From NCBI RefSeq assembly GCF_042676985.1, contig NZ_JBHTIK010000015.1, positions 62,001-126,000 on the forward strand: DNA of 64,000 bases, read 5' to 3'. The notes under the pieces were generated by a model that did no database searches, had not been told where the DNA came from, and was given only the letters and a program-made list of their open reading frames with translations. The position numbers and the translations under genes were made by a program. Every line of letters begins with the position of its first letter. Position 1 is the stretch's first letter. The stretch comes from Sphingosinicella xenopeptidilytica (lineage in GTDB: Bacteria; Pseudomonadota; Alphaproteobacteria; Sphingomonadales; Sphingomonadaceae). Of this stretch, positions 50,788 to 60,186 are shown in pieces.

Positions 50788-52296
50788 TTATTGCCCGTAT
50801 CCCGACTCTCCGGCGCGGGTGATGGCGTCGCGCGCGGCGGCGATCAGCGCGCCCGATTTGGCCTCGCACTCCCGCTGCTCGTAAGCGGGGGTTGAGTCCG
50901 CGACGATGCCCGCGCCCGCCTGGATGTGCATGGTGCCGTCCTTCACGACCGCCGTACGCAGCACGATGCAGCTATCCATCGATCCGTCGGGCGAGAAGTA
51001 ACCGACGCCGCCCGCATAGGCGCCGCGCTTTTCGCCCTCCAGCTCAGCGATGATCTGCATGGCGCGAACCTTGGGCGCGCCCGAGACCGTACCCGCCGGG
51101 AAGCCCGCCATCAGCGCGTCGATGGCGTCCTTGTCCTTGGCGAGGTCGCCGCGCACGTTGGAAACGATGTGCATCACGTGGCTGTAGAACTCGACCGTGT
51201 TGCGCTCCGTCACCGAAACGCTGCCTTCCGACGCCACGCGGCCGACATCGTTGCGGCCGAGGTCGAGCAGCATCAGGTGCTCGGCGAGTTCCTTGGGGTC
51301 GGCGAGCAGGCTGTCGCGGTTCGCGGCGTCCTCCACAGCGTTCGCGCCGCGCGGGCGGGTGCCCGCGATCGGGCGCACCGTCACTTCACCTTCGCGCACG
51401 CGCACAAGGATTTCGGGGCTGGAGCCGATCAGCGCGAAACCCGGCAGGTCGAGCATGTAGAGGAACGGCGAGGGATTGATGCGCCGCAGCGAGCGGTAGA
51501 GGCTGAACGGCGGCAGCGCGAACGGGATCGAGAAGCGCTGCGCCAGCACCACCTGAAAGATGTCGCCCGCAACGATATAGTCCTGCGCGCGCTGCACCAT
51601 TTCGGCATAGCGCGTCGGGTCAGTGTGGTGCGTCACATCGGCAGCGGCGGGCAGGGCGGTTTCGCGGGCAGTCTGCGGCAATGCGCCCGCAAGCCGTGCC
51701 TCTGCGGTCTCGATCCGTTCGATCGCCGCTGCAAGTGCCTCGCTTGCCGAAAGGGCGTTCGGGAACACCGGCGCGGCGATGAAAAGCTCGTCCTTCAGCC
51801 GGTCGAACGCCATCAGCAGCGATGGGCGCACGAACAGCATGTCGGGAAGTCCGAGCGGATCATTCTCCGGCGTCGGCACCGGTTCAACGAGCCCGATCGT
51901 CTCATAGCCCATGTAGCCGACAAGACAGGCGAAGGCCGGCGGCAAATCCGCCGGCAAGTCCATCCGGCACCCGGCGACGAGATCGCGCAGCGCATCGAGC
52001 GGCGCGGCGTCCACGGGCGTGAATGCATCGGGCGTGGAGGCGAAGCGGGCGTTGACCTCCGCCTGCCGACCGCGAACCCGGAACACAAGATCGGGCGCGA
52101 AGCCGAGCAGCGAATAGCGCCCGCGCACCGTTCCACCTTCCACGGATTCGAGCACGAACGCGCCCGATCCCGCCTTGCCGAGCTTGAGCATCGCGGAAAC
52201 CGGGGTCTCCGTATCGGCGATGCGCCGCGTCCAGACGAGTTGCGGTCTTCCGGCCTCGTAAACCCGCGCGAAGTCCGCGGCTTCAGGATGGATCAT
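50788..52296 (-). CDS. trpE: Anthranilate synthase component I
   Basis: A 502-residue chorismate-binding enzyme that makes anthranilate. The feedback site element LLESV-like sequence appears as FVLESVEGGTVRGRYSLLGF. The core includes SSPEILVRVREGEVTVRPIA, GTRPRGANAVED, LLDLGRNDVGRVASEGSV, AGFPAGTVSGAPKVRAMQII and IQAGAGIVADSTPAYEQREC. It starts 10 bases after ppiD ends, with no room for a leader peptide or attenuator between them. The trp genes E, G, D and C follow in order. Confidence 0.95.
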   Translation of the reverse strand: MIHPEAADFARVYEAGRPQLVWTRRIADTETPVSAMLKLGKAGSGAFVLESVEGGTVRGRYSLLGFAPDLVFRVRGRQAEVNARFASTPDAFTPVDAAPLDALRDLVAGCRMDLPADLPPAFACLVGYMGYETIGLVEPVPTPENDPLGLPDMLFVRPSLLMAFDRLKDELFIAAPVFPNALSASEALAAAIERIETAEARLAGALPQTARETALPAAADVTHHTDPTRYAEMVQRAQDYIVAGDIFQVVLAQRFSIPFALPPFSLYRSLRRINPSPFLYMLDLPGFALIGSSPEILVRVREGEVTVRPIAGTRPRGANAVEDAANRDSLLADPKELAEHLMLLDLGRNDVGRVASEGSVSVTERNTVEFYSHVMHIVSNVRGDLAKDKDAIDALMAGFPAGTVSGAPKVRAMQIIAELEGEKRGAYAGGVGYFSPDGSMDSCIVLRTAVVKDGTMHIQAGAGIVADSTPAYEQRECEAKSGALIAAARDAITRAGESGYGQ

Positions 52297-52306
52297 CGGG
52301 CGCCGA

Positions 52307-54235
52307 TCAATCGGGCTGGTCGGCGGTGCCCAGATAGCGCTGCTTCAGGCGTTCGAGGGCTTTGTCGTTCCGCTTGACGCCGACATTGGACATGATCGCA
52401 GCCACGAAATTCTGGGCATACTCGTTCGTCGCGGCGGTCTGCATCTGCGAACGCATCTGGTCGAGGAAGGCGGGCGCTTCTGCGAGGTTGCCCGGCTTCA
52501 CATCGGCCACGTGCACGACGAACCAGGCGCCGTTGCGCGGCTGTGCGAGCGCCCGCGCATCGCCCTTGGCAAGCGCGAAGCCAAGGCTGATCGGCGGCGG
52601 CACAGGCTCGCGGCGTGCCGCGATCTCGATACGGCGTGCGGTGAAGCTCTGCGCGGGCGGCAGCTTGTTTTCCGCGAGCAGTGCGGCGAGCGGCTTCCCG
52701 GCCTTGAGGCCCGCGACGATCTTGTCGGCAACCGCCTTCGCGGCAGCCATCCGGCGCTCGAAGGTGAGCGCGGCGGTGATCTGCGGCTTGATCTCGGCGA
52801 GCGGCACCGGCGTCGGCGGCACGACCTCTTCCACGTCCATGAGCGCGTGCAGCGTCTCGGAAACGTCCTCGACCGTCGGCTCGTCGTTCTCTTCCGTGGC
52901 GAACGCGCGCTCGATGAGCGGGCGGATGCGCTGGTCGAGCTGCAGGCCGGATTCGCCGAGCGTCAGCCCCTCGCTCGTCACCGGCGGAATGCGGACCACG
53001 GTGAGGCCGAGATCTTTCGCCGCTTCCGCGACGCTGGCGCCTTCCGCAAGCGCGTCGTCAGCCTTCTCGACGATATCGGCGACAGCGTTCGCAGCGAGTT
53101 CGGTCTCCACCGCAGGGCGGATTTCGTCCTTCACTTCAGCGAGCGTGCGCGCGGGCTTCGTCACGACGGCATCGACATGCACGACATGCCAGCCGAATTC
53201 GCTTTGCACCGGTCCGGCGACCTTGCCGGATGCAGCCTTGAACGCAGCGTCCGCCACGGCGTCCGCGGTCTGGTCGGCAAGCGCACTCTTCGAAAGCGTG
53301 CCGAGTTCAATGTCGGTTTCGCCGTAGCCCGCCACATCCTTCGCGACAGCGGCGAAGTCTTCACCGGCATTCACGCGCTTTGCGATCGTGTCGGCCTGGG
53401 CCTTGTCCTGCACCACCACTTGACGCAGCGTCCGTGTCTCGCTCGCGGCGAATTCGCTGGCGTGGCGCTTGTAGTAGTCGGCGAGCGCGGCGTCGGTCAC
53501 CTTCACCGTCTTCGCGATCTCGGCGCTGTCGATCAGCGCGTAGGTGATGCGGCGGCGTTCCGGCACCGTGTAGTTGGCGATGTTCTTTTTGTAGAAGGCT
53601 TCAAGATCCGCGTCGCTGAGCGTCGGGACGGGGAAGGACTGCGCCGGGATCGCGCCGAGTTCGAGCGTGCGCTGCTCGAGCTGGAGCGCCGTAAAGGGCT
53701 CGGCGAGCTTGCGCGGCGTCATCGGGATCGAATCGACGAGGCCAAGCAACTGGCGGCGCACGACGTCGCCGCCGATTTCGCGGCGCACCATGTCTTCGGT
53801 CAGCCCCTGAGTGCCGATCGCCTGACGGAACACATCCTCGGAGAAGCGCCCGTCGGGGCCGCGGAACGCGGCGATCGATGCGATTTCGGCATCCACCTGC
53901 CGCTTGCTCGGCCCAAGGCCCAGCTTTTCACCCATCGCGGTGAGTGCCTGCGAGCCGATCAGGCGTTCGAGCACGCCTTCCAACATGCCGCCGCGCACGG
54001 CCTGCGCCGCGGTGATGCCCGGCTGTTCCTGCCGGATCGTCGCAAGCTGCCGGTCGAACTGGCTGGAGAGCTGCGTGTCGGTGACATCCTCTCCCGCAAC
54101 CTTGGCCACTGCGTTCGCCGCCGGGCCGCCGCCGAACGGATCACCGATACCGGTGACGATGAAGGCGACGAGCACCAGCCCGAGAAGGGCAAGGACGATC
54201 CAGGAAGAGAGGGCCTTGCGGAAGAAACTGATCAT
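52307..54235 (-). CDS. ppiD: Membrane-anchored periplasmic peptidyl-prolyl isomerase PpiD/SurA type
   Basis: A 642-residue folding factor. One N-terminal helix (about residues 12-31, SWIVLALLGLVLVAFIVTGI) anchors it in the inner membrane. A SurA-N/chaperone region follows, then a parvulin domain (about 255-360) with GEDFAAVAKDVAGYGETDIE, VQSEFGWHVVHVDAVV and an internal chaperone repeat. It sits on the same strand as trpE with a 10-base gap, so it probably shares the trp mRNA. It diverges from tpiA. Confidence 0.9.
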   Translation of the reverse strand: MISFFRKALSSWIVLALLGLVLVAFIVTGIGDPFGGGPAANAVAKVAGEDVTDTQLSSQFDRQLATIRQEQPGITAAQAVRGGMLEGVLERLIGSQALTAMGEKLGLGPSKRQVDAEIASIAAFRGPDGRFSEDVFRQAIGTQGLTEDMVRREIGGDVVRRQLLGLVDSIPMTPRKLAEPFTALQLEQRTLELGAIPAQSFPVPTLSDADLEAFYKKNIANYTVPERRRITYALIDSAEIAKTVKVTDAALADYYKRHASEFAASETRTLRQVVVQDKAQADTIAKRVNAGEDFAAVAKDVAGYGETDIELGTLSKSALADQTADAVADAAFKAASGKVAGPVQSEFGWHVVHVDAVVTKPARTLAEVKDEIRPAVETELAANAVADIVEKADDALAEGASVAEAAKDLGLTVVRIPPVTSEGLTLGESGLQLDQRIRPLIERAFATEENDEPTVEDVSETLHALMDVEEVVPPTPVPLAEIKPQITAALTFERRMAAAKAVADKIVAGLKAGKPLAALLAENKLPPAQSFTARRIEIAARREPVPPPISLGFALAKGDARALAQPRNGAWFVVHVADVKPGNLAEAPAFLDQMRSQMQTAATNEYAQNFVAAIMSNVGVKRNDKALERLKQRYLGTADQPD

Positions 54236-54379
54236 CGGGAGCCTTTGGTCTTTCGCGCGCGTTCAGCATTGAAAATAGCGCCCGGTTTATAGGTAGCTGC
54301 GGCAGGCGCGGCAAGCGCGCCCTTGGCTTGCCTGTGCGTGCGTTGCTAAGGCCTACCGCAAATGCACATGGAGAGTTTG

Positions 54380-55123
54380 ATGGAAAAGCCGATGCTGGTT
54401 GCGGGCAACTGGAAAATGAACGGCCTGAAGGCTGCGCTTGTCGAGGTGGAAGCGATCGCGCGCGCGGCCGATTCCGCGCCTTCCCGCGTCGAAGTTGCCA
54501 TTGCACCGCCGTTTACGCTCCTCGCCCTGGCAAGGGGCGCAGCGGCAGGCACGCGTTTACAGCTCGGCGGGCAGGATTGCCACGCGAACCCCTCGGGCGC
54601 GCACACCGGCTGCATCGCCGCGCCAATGCTTGCCGATCTCGGCTGCGACTTCGTGATCGTCGGTCACAGCGAGCGCCGCACCGACAACGGCGAGACCGAC
54701 GCGGTCGTGAAGCTGAAAGCCACTGCCGCGATCGTCGCGGGCCTGCGCGCGATCATCTGCGTCGGCGAAACGGAAGCCGAGCGTGACGCCGCGCGCCACC
54801 TCGACGTCGTCGCGGCGCAAATCGACGGCTCGCTTCCGGATGCGGACCCGGCAAGCGTCGTCATCGCCTATGAGCCCGTTTGGGCGATCGGTACGGGCCG
54901 CACGCCGCTCGCGGGCGATGTCGACGAGATGCACAATGCCATCCGCGCGCGCCTCGTCGCCCGCTACGGCGAAGACGGCCGCCGCATCCTCATCCTCTAC
55001 GGCGGCTCGGTGAAGCCCTCGAACGCCGCCGAGCTGTTCGCGGTGCCCGAGGTCGGCGGTGCGCTCGTCGGCGGCGCCAGCCTCAAGGCCGCGGACTTCC
55101 TGCCCATCATCGCTGCGGCCTGA
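54380..55123 (+). CDS. tpiA: Triose-phosphate isomerase
   Basis: A 247-residue glycolytic TIM barrel. The catalytic residues are Lys12 in GNWKMN, His96 in IVGHSERR and Glu165 in AYEPVWAIGTG. ILYGGSVKPSNA and GALVGGASL form the phosphate grip. Three in-frame ATGs occur; the one at 54380 has GGAGAG at 4-5 bases and gives the normal N terminus MEKPMLVAGNWKMN. It is divergent from ppiD, with 144 bases between. The classic tpiA-secG-pyrG order is broken here by two inserted genes. Confidence 0.96.
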   Translation: MEKPMLVAGNWKMNGLKAALVEVEAIARAADSAPSRVEVAIAPPFTLLALARGAAAGTRLQLGGQDCHANPSGAHTGCIAAPMLADLGCDFVIVGHSERRTDNGETDAVVKLKATAAIVAGLRAIICVGETEAERDAARHLDVVAAQIDGSLPDADPASVVIAYEPVWAIGTGRTPLAGDVDEMHNAIRARLVARYGEDGRRILILYGGSVKPSNAAELFAVPEVGGALVGGASLKAADFLPIIAAA

Positions 55124-55126
55124 CGC

Positions 55127-56182
55127 GTGCGCGCCGCAGCTTTCGCCGCCGTGATGCTGGTCTCCCTGCCGGCAGCGGCGGAGGTGCGGCTCGTGGTGCC
55201 GGAGGCGAATGCACCGCGCACCGGCACGTTCGAGGTGATCTTCCTCAACGACGGCGCAGAGGCCGCGAAGCTCGACGCACCGAAGACGATCACCTTGGCG
55301 GAGGGCGAGGCTGCACTGGAAGGCCCGGCGCCTGCCGAGATTACCCCCGGCGGCTTCGCGCGCGTCACCTACCGTCTCGCTTCCGTGCCGGCAGCCCCCG
55401 CGCCGCAGGTTGCTGTCGCGGCCTCCACGGCCACGCCACAGGAGGCTGAATCGACCGGCCTCGGCCGTTTCGAAACCTACGAGCCGATGTACGCGCTCGT
55501 CGGCGCGAACCCGTCGGACGCAAAGCTCCAGCTCAGCTTCCGCTACCGCCTCTTCGGCCACCAGCCGCGTGAGTTCACAACGGGAGACGGCAGCCGCGAA
55601 TGGCGCGCGGGCCTCTATTTCGGATACACGCAGCGCATGTTCTGGGATCTCTCCCAAGAGTCGATCCCGATGTACGACATCACGTTCAGTCCGGAACTGT
55701 TCCTGCGCGCCGTCTCACCGGGCTCGACCAGCATCGGCGCGCCGATGCTCGGCATCCAGGCGGGTCTCCGTCACCAGTCGAACGGCGAGGATGGCGCGGA
55801 TTCGCGCAGCTACAACACGCTCTACGTGGAGCCCTCGGTCGGTTTCGGCCTCGGCAACGGCTGGACACTCACCGCCGCGCCGCGACTCTGGGCCTATGTC
55901 GGCAGCAAGGAAGGCAACGAGCGTATCGCCCGCTATCGCGGCTACACGGGCCTCACGATCGACCTGAAACAGCAGGACGGCTTCGGCCTGCGTACCTTTC
56001 TACAAGGCAACCTTTCAGGCGGGCGCGGCAGTGCCGAGGTGGACATGAGCTATTCGCTGCGCCGCTGGACCGGGCTCAACCTCTATCTCTACAGCCAGCT
56101 CTACACCGGCTACGGCGAAGCGCTGATCGACTACGACGAGCGCAACACCCGCCTGCGCTTCGGCATCGGGATCGTCCGCTAG
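55127..56182 (+). CDS. pldA: Outer-membrane phospholipase A
   Basis: A 351-residue outer-membrane enzyme that hydrolyses phospholipid acyl chains. A signal peptide (residues 1-18) is followed by an extra beta-rich N-terminal domain (about 19-100), then a 12-strand barrel. Catalytic residues match E. coli OMPLA in order and spacing: His216, Ser218 and Asn230 in LRHQSNGEDGADSRSYNTLY. The GTG start at 55127 lies 3 bases after tpiA. The C-terminal strand ends in VR rather than Phe. It helps remove phospholipid from the outer leaflet of the outer membrane. Confidence 0.87.
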   Translation: MRAAAFAAVMLVSLPAAAEVRLVVPEANAPRTGTFEVIFLNDGAEAAKLDAPKTITLAEGEAALEGPAPAEITPGGFARVTYRLASVPAAPAPQVAVAASTATPQEAESTGLGRFETYEPMYALVGANPSDAKLQLSFRYRLFGHQPREFTTGDGSREWRAGLYFGYTQRMFWDLSQESIPMYDITFSPELFLRAVSPGSTSIGAPMLGIQAGLRHQSNGEDGADSRSYNTLYVEPSVGFGLGNGWTLTAAPRLWAYVGSKEGNERIARYRGYTGLTIDLKQQDGFGLRTFLQGNLSGGRGSAEVDMSYSLRRWTGLNLYLYSQLYTGYGEALIDYDERNTRLRFGIGIVR

Positions 56183-57002
56183 GGCCTTTCACCCACGATC
56201 CACCACACCCGGTGCGGAACCGCGAGCGGGTCTTCCGGAAAACGTGCGCGGAGCGTGGAGGCCAGCATCTCGTCGAAACGGGCGGTTGCTTCGGCGTCGA
56301 GGCTGGCCTTGATCCCGGCGCTGGCGCGGATGCGGCCGCGCCACGCTTCGTGGCTGTAGGGCTGGGCGATATCGAACGACCGGGTTTCAAGGCCCGTAAA
56401 GCCGGCGTTCGCCATGTCGGCGGGCCAGTGCGGATAGACTCCTGTTCCGCCGGCGAGCGCCCATGCCGGATTCGCTTCCACGATCAGCTGCTCGGTTGCC
56501 TCGACAACGTTGCCCCGGAGCGGAAGCCAGTCGAAATGGCAAATGACCAGGTGTCCGCCGGGCTTCAGCACGCGGAAGGCTTCTGCGGCGGCACGCTCGC
56601 GTTCGAACCAGTGCCAGCACTGTCCGGCAGCGACGATGTCGAAGGTCTGGTCGGTAAACGCCAGCGTTTCGGCACGGCCTTCGCGGAAATCGACGGAAAC
56701 GCCTTCGCGCCGTGCTATCTCCGCGCCTTCCTGCATCATTCGGGTGAGGGATCGACACCGATGACATCGAGCCCGCGCCGGGCAAGGCTGCGCGCGACTG
56801 TACCCGTGCCTGTACCGATATCGAGCGCTTTCAGTCCCGCCCGAAGCGCGATCTGTTCGGCGAGGCGGCTGAAGAACGCTTCCGGGAAACCGGCCCGGAA
56901 CTTGCCGTAATCTGATGAAGCCTTGCCGAAATCGACACTTGGGCCGAGCCTTGCGGCGGCCTCGATCATATCCTTGGGGTCCATATGGCCGGTATCCTGC
57001 AT
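56179..57002 (-). pseudogene. Class I SAM-dependent methyltransferase, interrupted by a frameshift
   Basis: Two minus-strand frames together encode a complete UbiE/YafE-like methyltransferase. The first half has GLKALDIGTGTGTVARSLAR (SAM motif I) and ends at a TGA at 56738-56736 after GLDVIGVDPSPE. The second half continues in another frame as MMQEGAEIARREGVSVDF, then FDIVAAGQCWHWF and FRVLKPGGHLVICHFDW. One missing T in the run at 56739-56740 (+ strand) would restore Glu-Met-Met and a 274-residue protein. It may be a true pseudogene, a sequencing error or a programmed shift; no slippery heptamer is evident. Start ATG 57002 is a guess; 57020 is also possible. Confidence 0.7.
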
Positions 57003-57133
57003 GGCGACGCCGCCACCCATCGCGCCGCCGTATGCAAAGGTCAATCGCGGCGCGCGGAGCCCGGAGCGCTTGAACTCGCGTCTCCGCGTCGTTATGTGGC
57101 CAGCAGAAATTCGCCAGAAACGATCGGTTCCGC

Positions 57134-57538
57134 ATGTCCACCGCGCTGATGCACTTCGTCCTTGTCATCCACTCGCTGATCGCGATCGCGCTTGTCGCGG
57201 TGATTCTGCTGCAGCGTAGCGAGGGTGGGGCGCTTGGTATCGGCGGCGGCCCGGGCGGGCTGCTGACGGCGCGCGGCGCGGGCAATCTGCTCACCAAGTC
57301 GACCGGCATCCTTGCGACGCTGTTCCTCGGTACCAGCATCCTGCTCGCCGTGATGGCCAGCCTCGCCAAGGCGCCGACCACGATCGACACCTCGCTCGTG
57401 CCGACGGCGGAAGCCCCTGCAGCGCCTGCCGACGGCCTGCCGACCGCGCTTCCCGGCAGCACGGCGCCTGCCAATGATGCGCTGCCGATGGCGCTTCCGG
57501 CTGCGCCCGCCAGCGACGACATTCCGACCGCGCAATAA
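57134..57538 (+). CDS. secG: Preprotein translocase subunit SecG
   Basis: A 134-residue inner-membrane protein of the Sec translocon with two helices (about residues 5-22 and 56-75) joined by the conserved LQRSEGGALGIGGGPGGL and LTKSTGILATLFLGTSILLA segments. The C-terminal half is an Ala/Pro-rich tail (PTAEAPAAPADGLPTALPGS) of low complexity, common in alphaproteobacterial SecG. It precedes pyrG by 81 bases, as in most alphaproteobacteria. Confidence 0.94.
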   Translation: MSTALMHFVLVIHSLIAIALVAVILLQRSEGGALGIGGGPGGLLTARGAGNLLTKSTGILATLFLGTSILLAVMASLAKAPTTIDTSLVPTAEAPAAPADGLPTALPGSTAPANDALPMALPAAPASDDIPTAQ

Positions 57539-57619
57539 AGTCATCCACAGAAAAAAGTCCCGCCGCTGCCCCGAATCGGGTGGCGGTCCATCCCTTTGCT
57601 CGCCTATAGGTTTTCTCCC

Positions 57620-59251
57620 ATGGCGCGGTACATTTTCATCACCGGCGGCGTGGTTTCCTCGCTCGGAAAAGGTCTCATGGCGGCGAGCCTCGCCGCGCTC
57701 CTGCAGGCGCGCGGCTACACGGTGCGCATCCGCAAGTTCGACCCGTATCTGAACGTCGATCCGGGAACCATGTCGCCCTATCAGCACGGCGAGGTCTACG
57801 TCACCGACGACGGTGCGGAGACCGATCTCGATCTCGGCCACTACGAGCGGTTCACGGGCGTGCCCTCGCGCCAGTCCGACAACGTCACCTCGGGACGCAT
57901 CTACCAGCAGATCATCGCCAAGGAGCGTCGCGGCGACTTCCTCGGCGCGACCGTGCAGGTGATCCCGCACGTGACGGATGCGATCAAGGCGTTCGCGCTC
58001 GCCGACACCGAAGACCTCGATTTCGTGCTGTGCGAGATCGGCGGCACGGTCGGCGACATCGAATCGCTGCCGTTCATCGAGGCGATCCGCCAGCTTCGGA
58101 ACGACATCGGCGCCGAGAACGTCTGTTTCGTCCACGTCACGCTGATCCCGTTCATCGCGGCGGCGGGCGAGCTGAAGACGAAGCCGACGCAGCACAGCGT
58201 GCGCGAGCTCACCAGCCTCGGCATCCAGCCGCAGGTGCTCGTCTGCCGCTGCGAAAAGCCGGTGCCGGACAGCGACCGCGCGAAGATCGCGCTGTTCTGC
58301 AACGTCCGCAAGGAAGCCGTGATCCCGGCGCTCGACGCCAAGAGCATCTACGCCGTGCCGCTCCAGTACCATGCCGAGGGACTCGACCGCGAAGTGCTGC
58401 GCGCTTTCGGCATCGAGGCCGAGTCCTCGCCGAACCTGTCCCGCTGGGACGACATCATGGACCGGCTGAACAATCCGGAAGGCGAAGTCACCATCGGCGT
58501 CGTCGGCAAGTACGTCGGCCTCCAGGACGCGTACAAGTCGCTGCACGAGGCGCTCGTCCACGGCGGCATCGCGAACCGCGTCAAGGTCAACGTCAAGTGG
58601 CTGGACGCCGAGCTTTTCGAAGGGGAAGGGGCCGAGCCGCAGCTCCTCGAACCCATGCACGGCATCCTCGTCCCCGGCGGTTTCGGCGAGCGCGGCAGCG
58701 AGGGCAAGATCGCCAGCGTCGCCTTCGCGCGCGAGCGCGGCGTGCCGTTCTTCGGCATCTGCCTCGGGATGCAGATGGCGTGTATCGAAGGTGCGCGAAA
58801 CCTTTCAGGCATCACGGGCGCGTCGACCACCGAGTTCGGCCCCACGGACGAGCCTGTCGTCGGTCTCATCACCGAGTGGATGTCCGAAGAAGGCCTCCAG
58901 AAGCGTGAGGTGGGCGGCGACCTCGGCGGCACGATGCGCCTCGGCGCGTTCCCGGCGAAGCTCGGTGCGAACAGCGTCGTCGGCAGCGTCTACGGCGCCA
59001 CCGACATCTCCGAACGCCACCGTCACCGCTACGAGGTGAACATCCACTACAAGGATGCACTCGAAAAGGGCGGTCTCGTCTTCTCCGGCATGTCGCCGGA
59101 CGGCGAGCTTCCCGAGATCGTCGAACGGCCCGAACACCCATGGTTCATCGGCGTGCAGTTCCATCCGGAACTGAAATCTAAGCCGTTCGACCCGCATCCG
59201 CTGTTCGCCAGCTTCATCGCGGCCGCGCTCAAGCAGAGCCGCCTCGTCTGA
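57620..59251 (+). CDS. pyrG: CTP synthase
   Basis: A 543-residue enzyme that aminates UTP to CTP using glutamine. The synthase domain begins RYIFITGGVVSSLGKGLMA, with SPYQHGEVYVTDDGAETDLD and LCEIGGTVGDIESLPF. The C-terminal amidotransferase domain has the Cys nucleophile in FFGICLGMQMACIE and FHPELKSKPFDPHPLF. The ATG at 57620 was chosen over one 24 bases upstream, as it gives the canonical MARYIFITGG. CTP is also the substrate for the CDP-inositol enzyme at 34077. Confidence 0.97.
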   Translation: MARYIFITGGVVSSLGKGLMAASLAALLQARGYTVRIRKFDPYLNVDPGTMSPYQHGEVYVTDDGAETDLDLGHYERFTGVPSRQSDNVTSGRIYQQIIAKERRGDFLGATVQVIPHVTDAIKAFALADTEDLDFVLCEIGGTVGDIESLPFIEAIRQLRNDIGAENVCFVHVTLIPFIAAAGELKTKPTQHSVRELTSLGIQPQVLVCRCEKPVPDSDRAKIALFCNVRKEAVIPALDAKSIYAVPLQYHAEGLDREVLRAFGIEAESSPNLSRWDDIMDRLNNPEGEVTIGVVGKYVGLQDAYKSLHEALVHGGIANRVKVNVKWLDAELFEGEGAEPQLLEPMHGILVPGGFGERGSEGKIASVAFARERGVPFFGICLGMQMACIEGARNLSGITGASTTEFGPTDEPVVGLITEWMSEEGLQKREVGGDLGGTMRLGAFPAKLGANSVVGSVYGATDISERHRHRYEVNIHYKDALEKGGLVFSGMSPDGELPEIVERPEHPWFIGVQFHPELKSKPFDPHPLFASFIAAALKQSRLV

Positions 59252-59254
59252 CCC

Positions 59255-59285
59255 TGCACCCCCTCCCCGCCGAGGAGAGGGTGCA
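59255..59285. terminator. Hairpin between pyrG and the SDR gene
   Basis: TGCACC (59255-59260) and GGTGCA (59280-59285) pair, with CCTCC and GAGGAG elements extending the stem inside, around CCGCC. There is no U-run, so intrinsic termination is uncertain. It lies in the 44-base gap between convergent genes. Confidence 0.45.
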
Positions 59286-59295
59286 AACGGAAAAC

Positions 59296-60051
59296 CTAAA
59301 TCGCCTGACCGCCCGAGACCTCGATCCGCTGCGCGTTCACCCAGCGGTTGTCCTCGGAAAGCAGGTTCGCGATCATCGGCCCGATATCGTCCGGCACGCC
59401 GACACGGCCGAGCGCGGTGATATCGGCGAGGCCCTTGTTGATCTCGGCGTTGTCGCGCACCGCGCCGCCGCCAAAATCGGTCTCGATCGCGCCCGGCGCC
59501 ACGGTGTTGACCGCGATCCCACGCGCACCGAATTCCTTCGCCATGTAGAGCGTCAACACCTCGACCGCGCCTTTCATTGCCGCATAGGCCGCGTAGCCGG
59601 GGTAGGCGAAGCGCGTGAGGCCGCTCGAGATGTTCACGATCCGGCCGCCGTCGGCGATCAGCGGCAGCAGCGCCTGTGTGAGGAAAAACACGCCCTTCAG
59701 GTGCACGTTGACGAGACCGTCGAACTGCGCCTCGGTGGTCTCGGCGATCGGCGCGTATTCGCCGTGCCCGGCGTTGTTCACCAGATGATCGAACGTCTCC
59801 CGCTGCCACGTGCCGCGCAGCGCCGTACGCAGCCGGTCCGCGAAGCCAGCGAAGGCCGCGACATCGCCGGTGTCGAGCTGCAGCGCCACAGCCTTGCGGC
59901 CCATTGCCTGAATCTCCGCAACGGCGCGGTCCGCTTCGTCGCTGCGGCTGTGATAGGTGAGCACGACATCGCCGCCGCGGCGCGCGATGCTGAGCGCCGT
60001 ATTGCGACCAAGGCCGCGGCTGGAACCGGTTACGAGTGTGATCTTTGTCAT
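59296..60051 (-). CDS. Short-chain dehydrogenase/reductase
   Basis: A 251-residue SDR. The NAD(P)-binding motif is TGSSRGLGRNTALSIA, NNAGHGEYAPI is the second motif, and Ser-Tyr-Lys appear in NISSGLTRFAYPGYAAYAAMK (Tyr of YAAYAAMK). The likely reaction is NADPH-dependent reduction of a ketone, with unknown substrate. ATG 60051 has AAGGAGA at 6 bases; another ATG at 60057 is too close to it. The gene is divergent from an AraC-type regulator, which probably controls it. Confidence 0.9.
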   Translation of the reverse strand: MTKITLVTGSSRGLGRNTALSIARRGGDVVLTYHSRSDEADRAVAEIQAMGRKAVALQLDTGDVAAFAGFADRLRTALRGTWQRETFDHLVNNAGHGEYAPIAETTEAQFDGLVNVHLKGVFFLTQALLPLIADGGRIVNISSGLTRFAYPGYAAYAAMKGAVEVLTLYMAKEFGARGIAVNTVAPGAIETDFGGGAVRDNAEINKGLADITALGRVGVPDDIGPMIANLLSEDNRWVNAQRIEVSGGQAI

Positions 60052-60186
60052 GGCCATTCTCCTTGGGTTCGTGTTGCTTGATGTATAGGCGCCGCGGGCA
60101 TCCCCGTGTTGCCGGAAGCTCGGAGTGTCTTGCCTGATCCTCCAAAGGAGATGCATTTCAGGTGGAAAGCGGCTATTGCGTCTCTC

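Noticed and set aside
52297..52306. Trp attenuator between ppiD and trpE
   Set aside because: The gap is 10 bases, too short for a leader peptide or alternative hairpins.
56179..57522. 447-codon minus-strand frame reading as one protein through the methyltransferase and secG
   Set aside because: Its first half lies opposite secG and its middle carries the wrong frame of the methyltransferase; only the last ~180 residues are real, hence the frameshift call.
59255..59285. Hairpin after pyrG as a mobile repeat
   Set aside because: It resembles common CCCTCCCC/GAGGAGAGGG intergenic stems, but one copy alone does not support a repeat call; kept only as a possible terminator.
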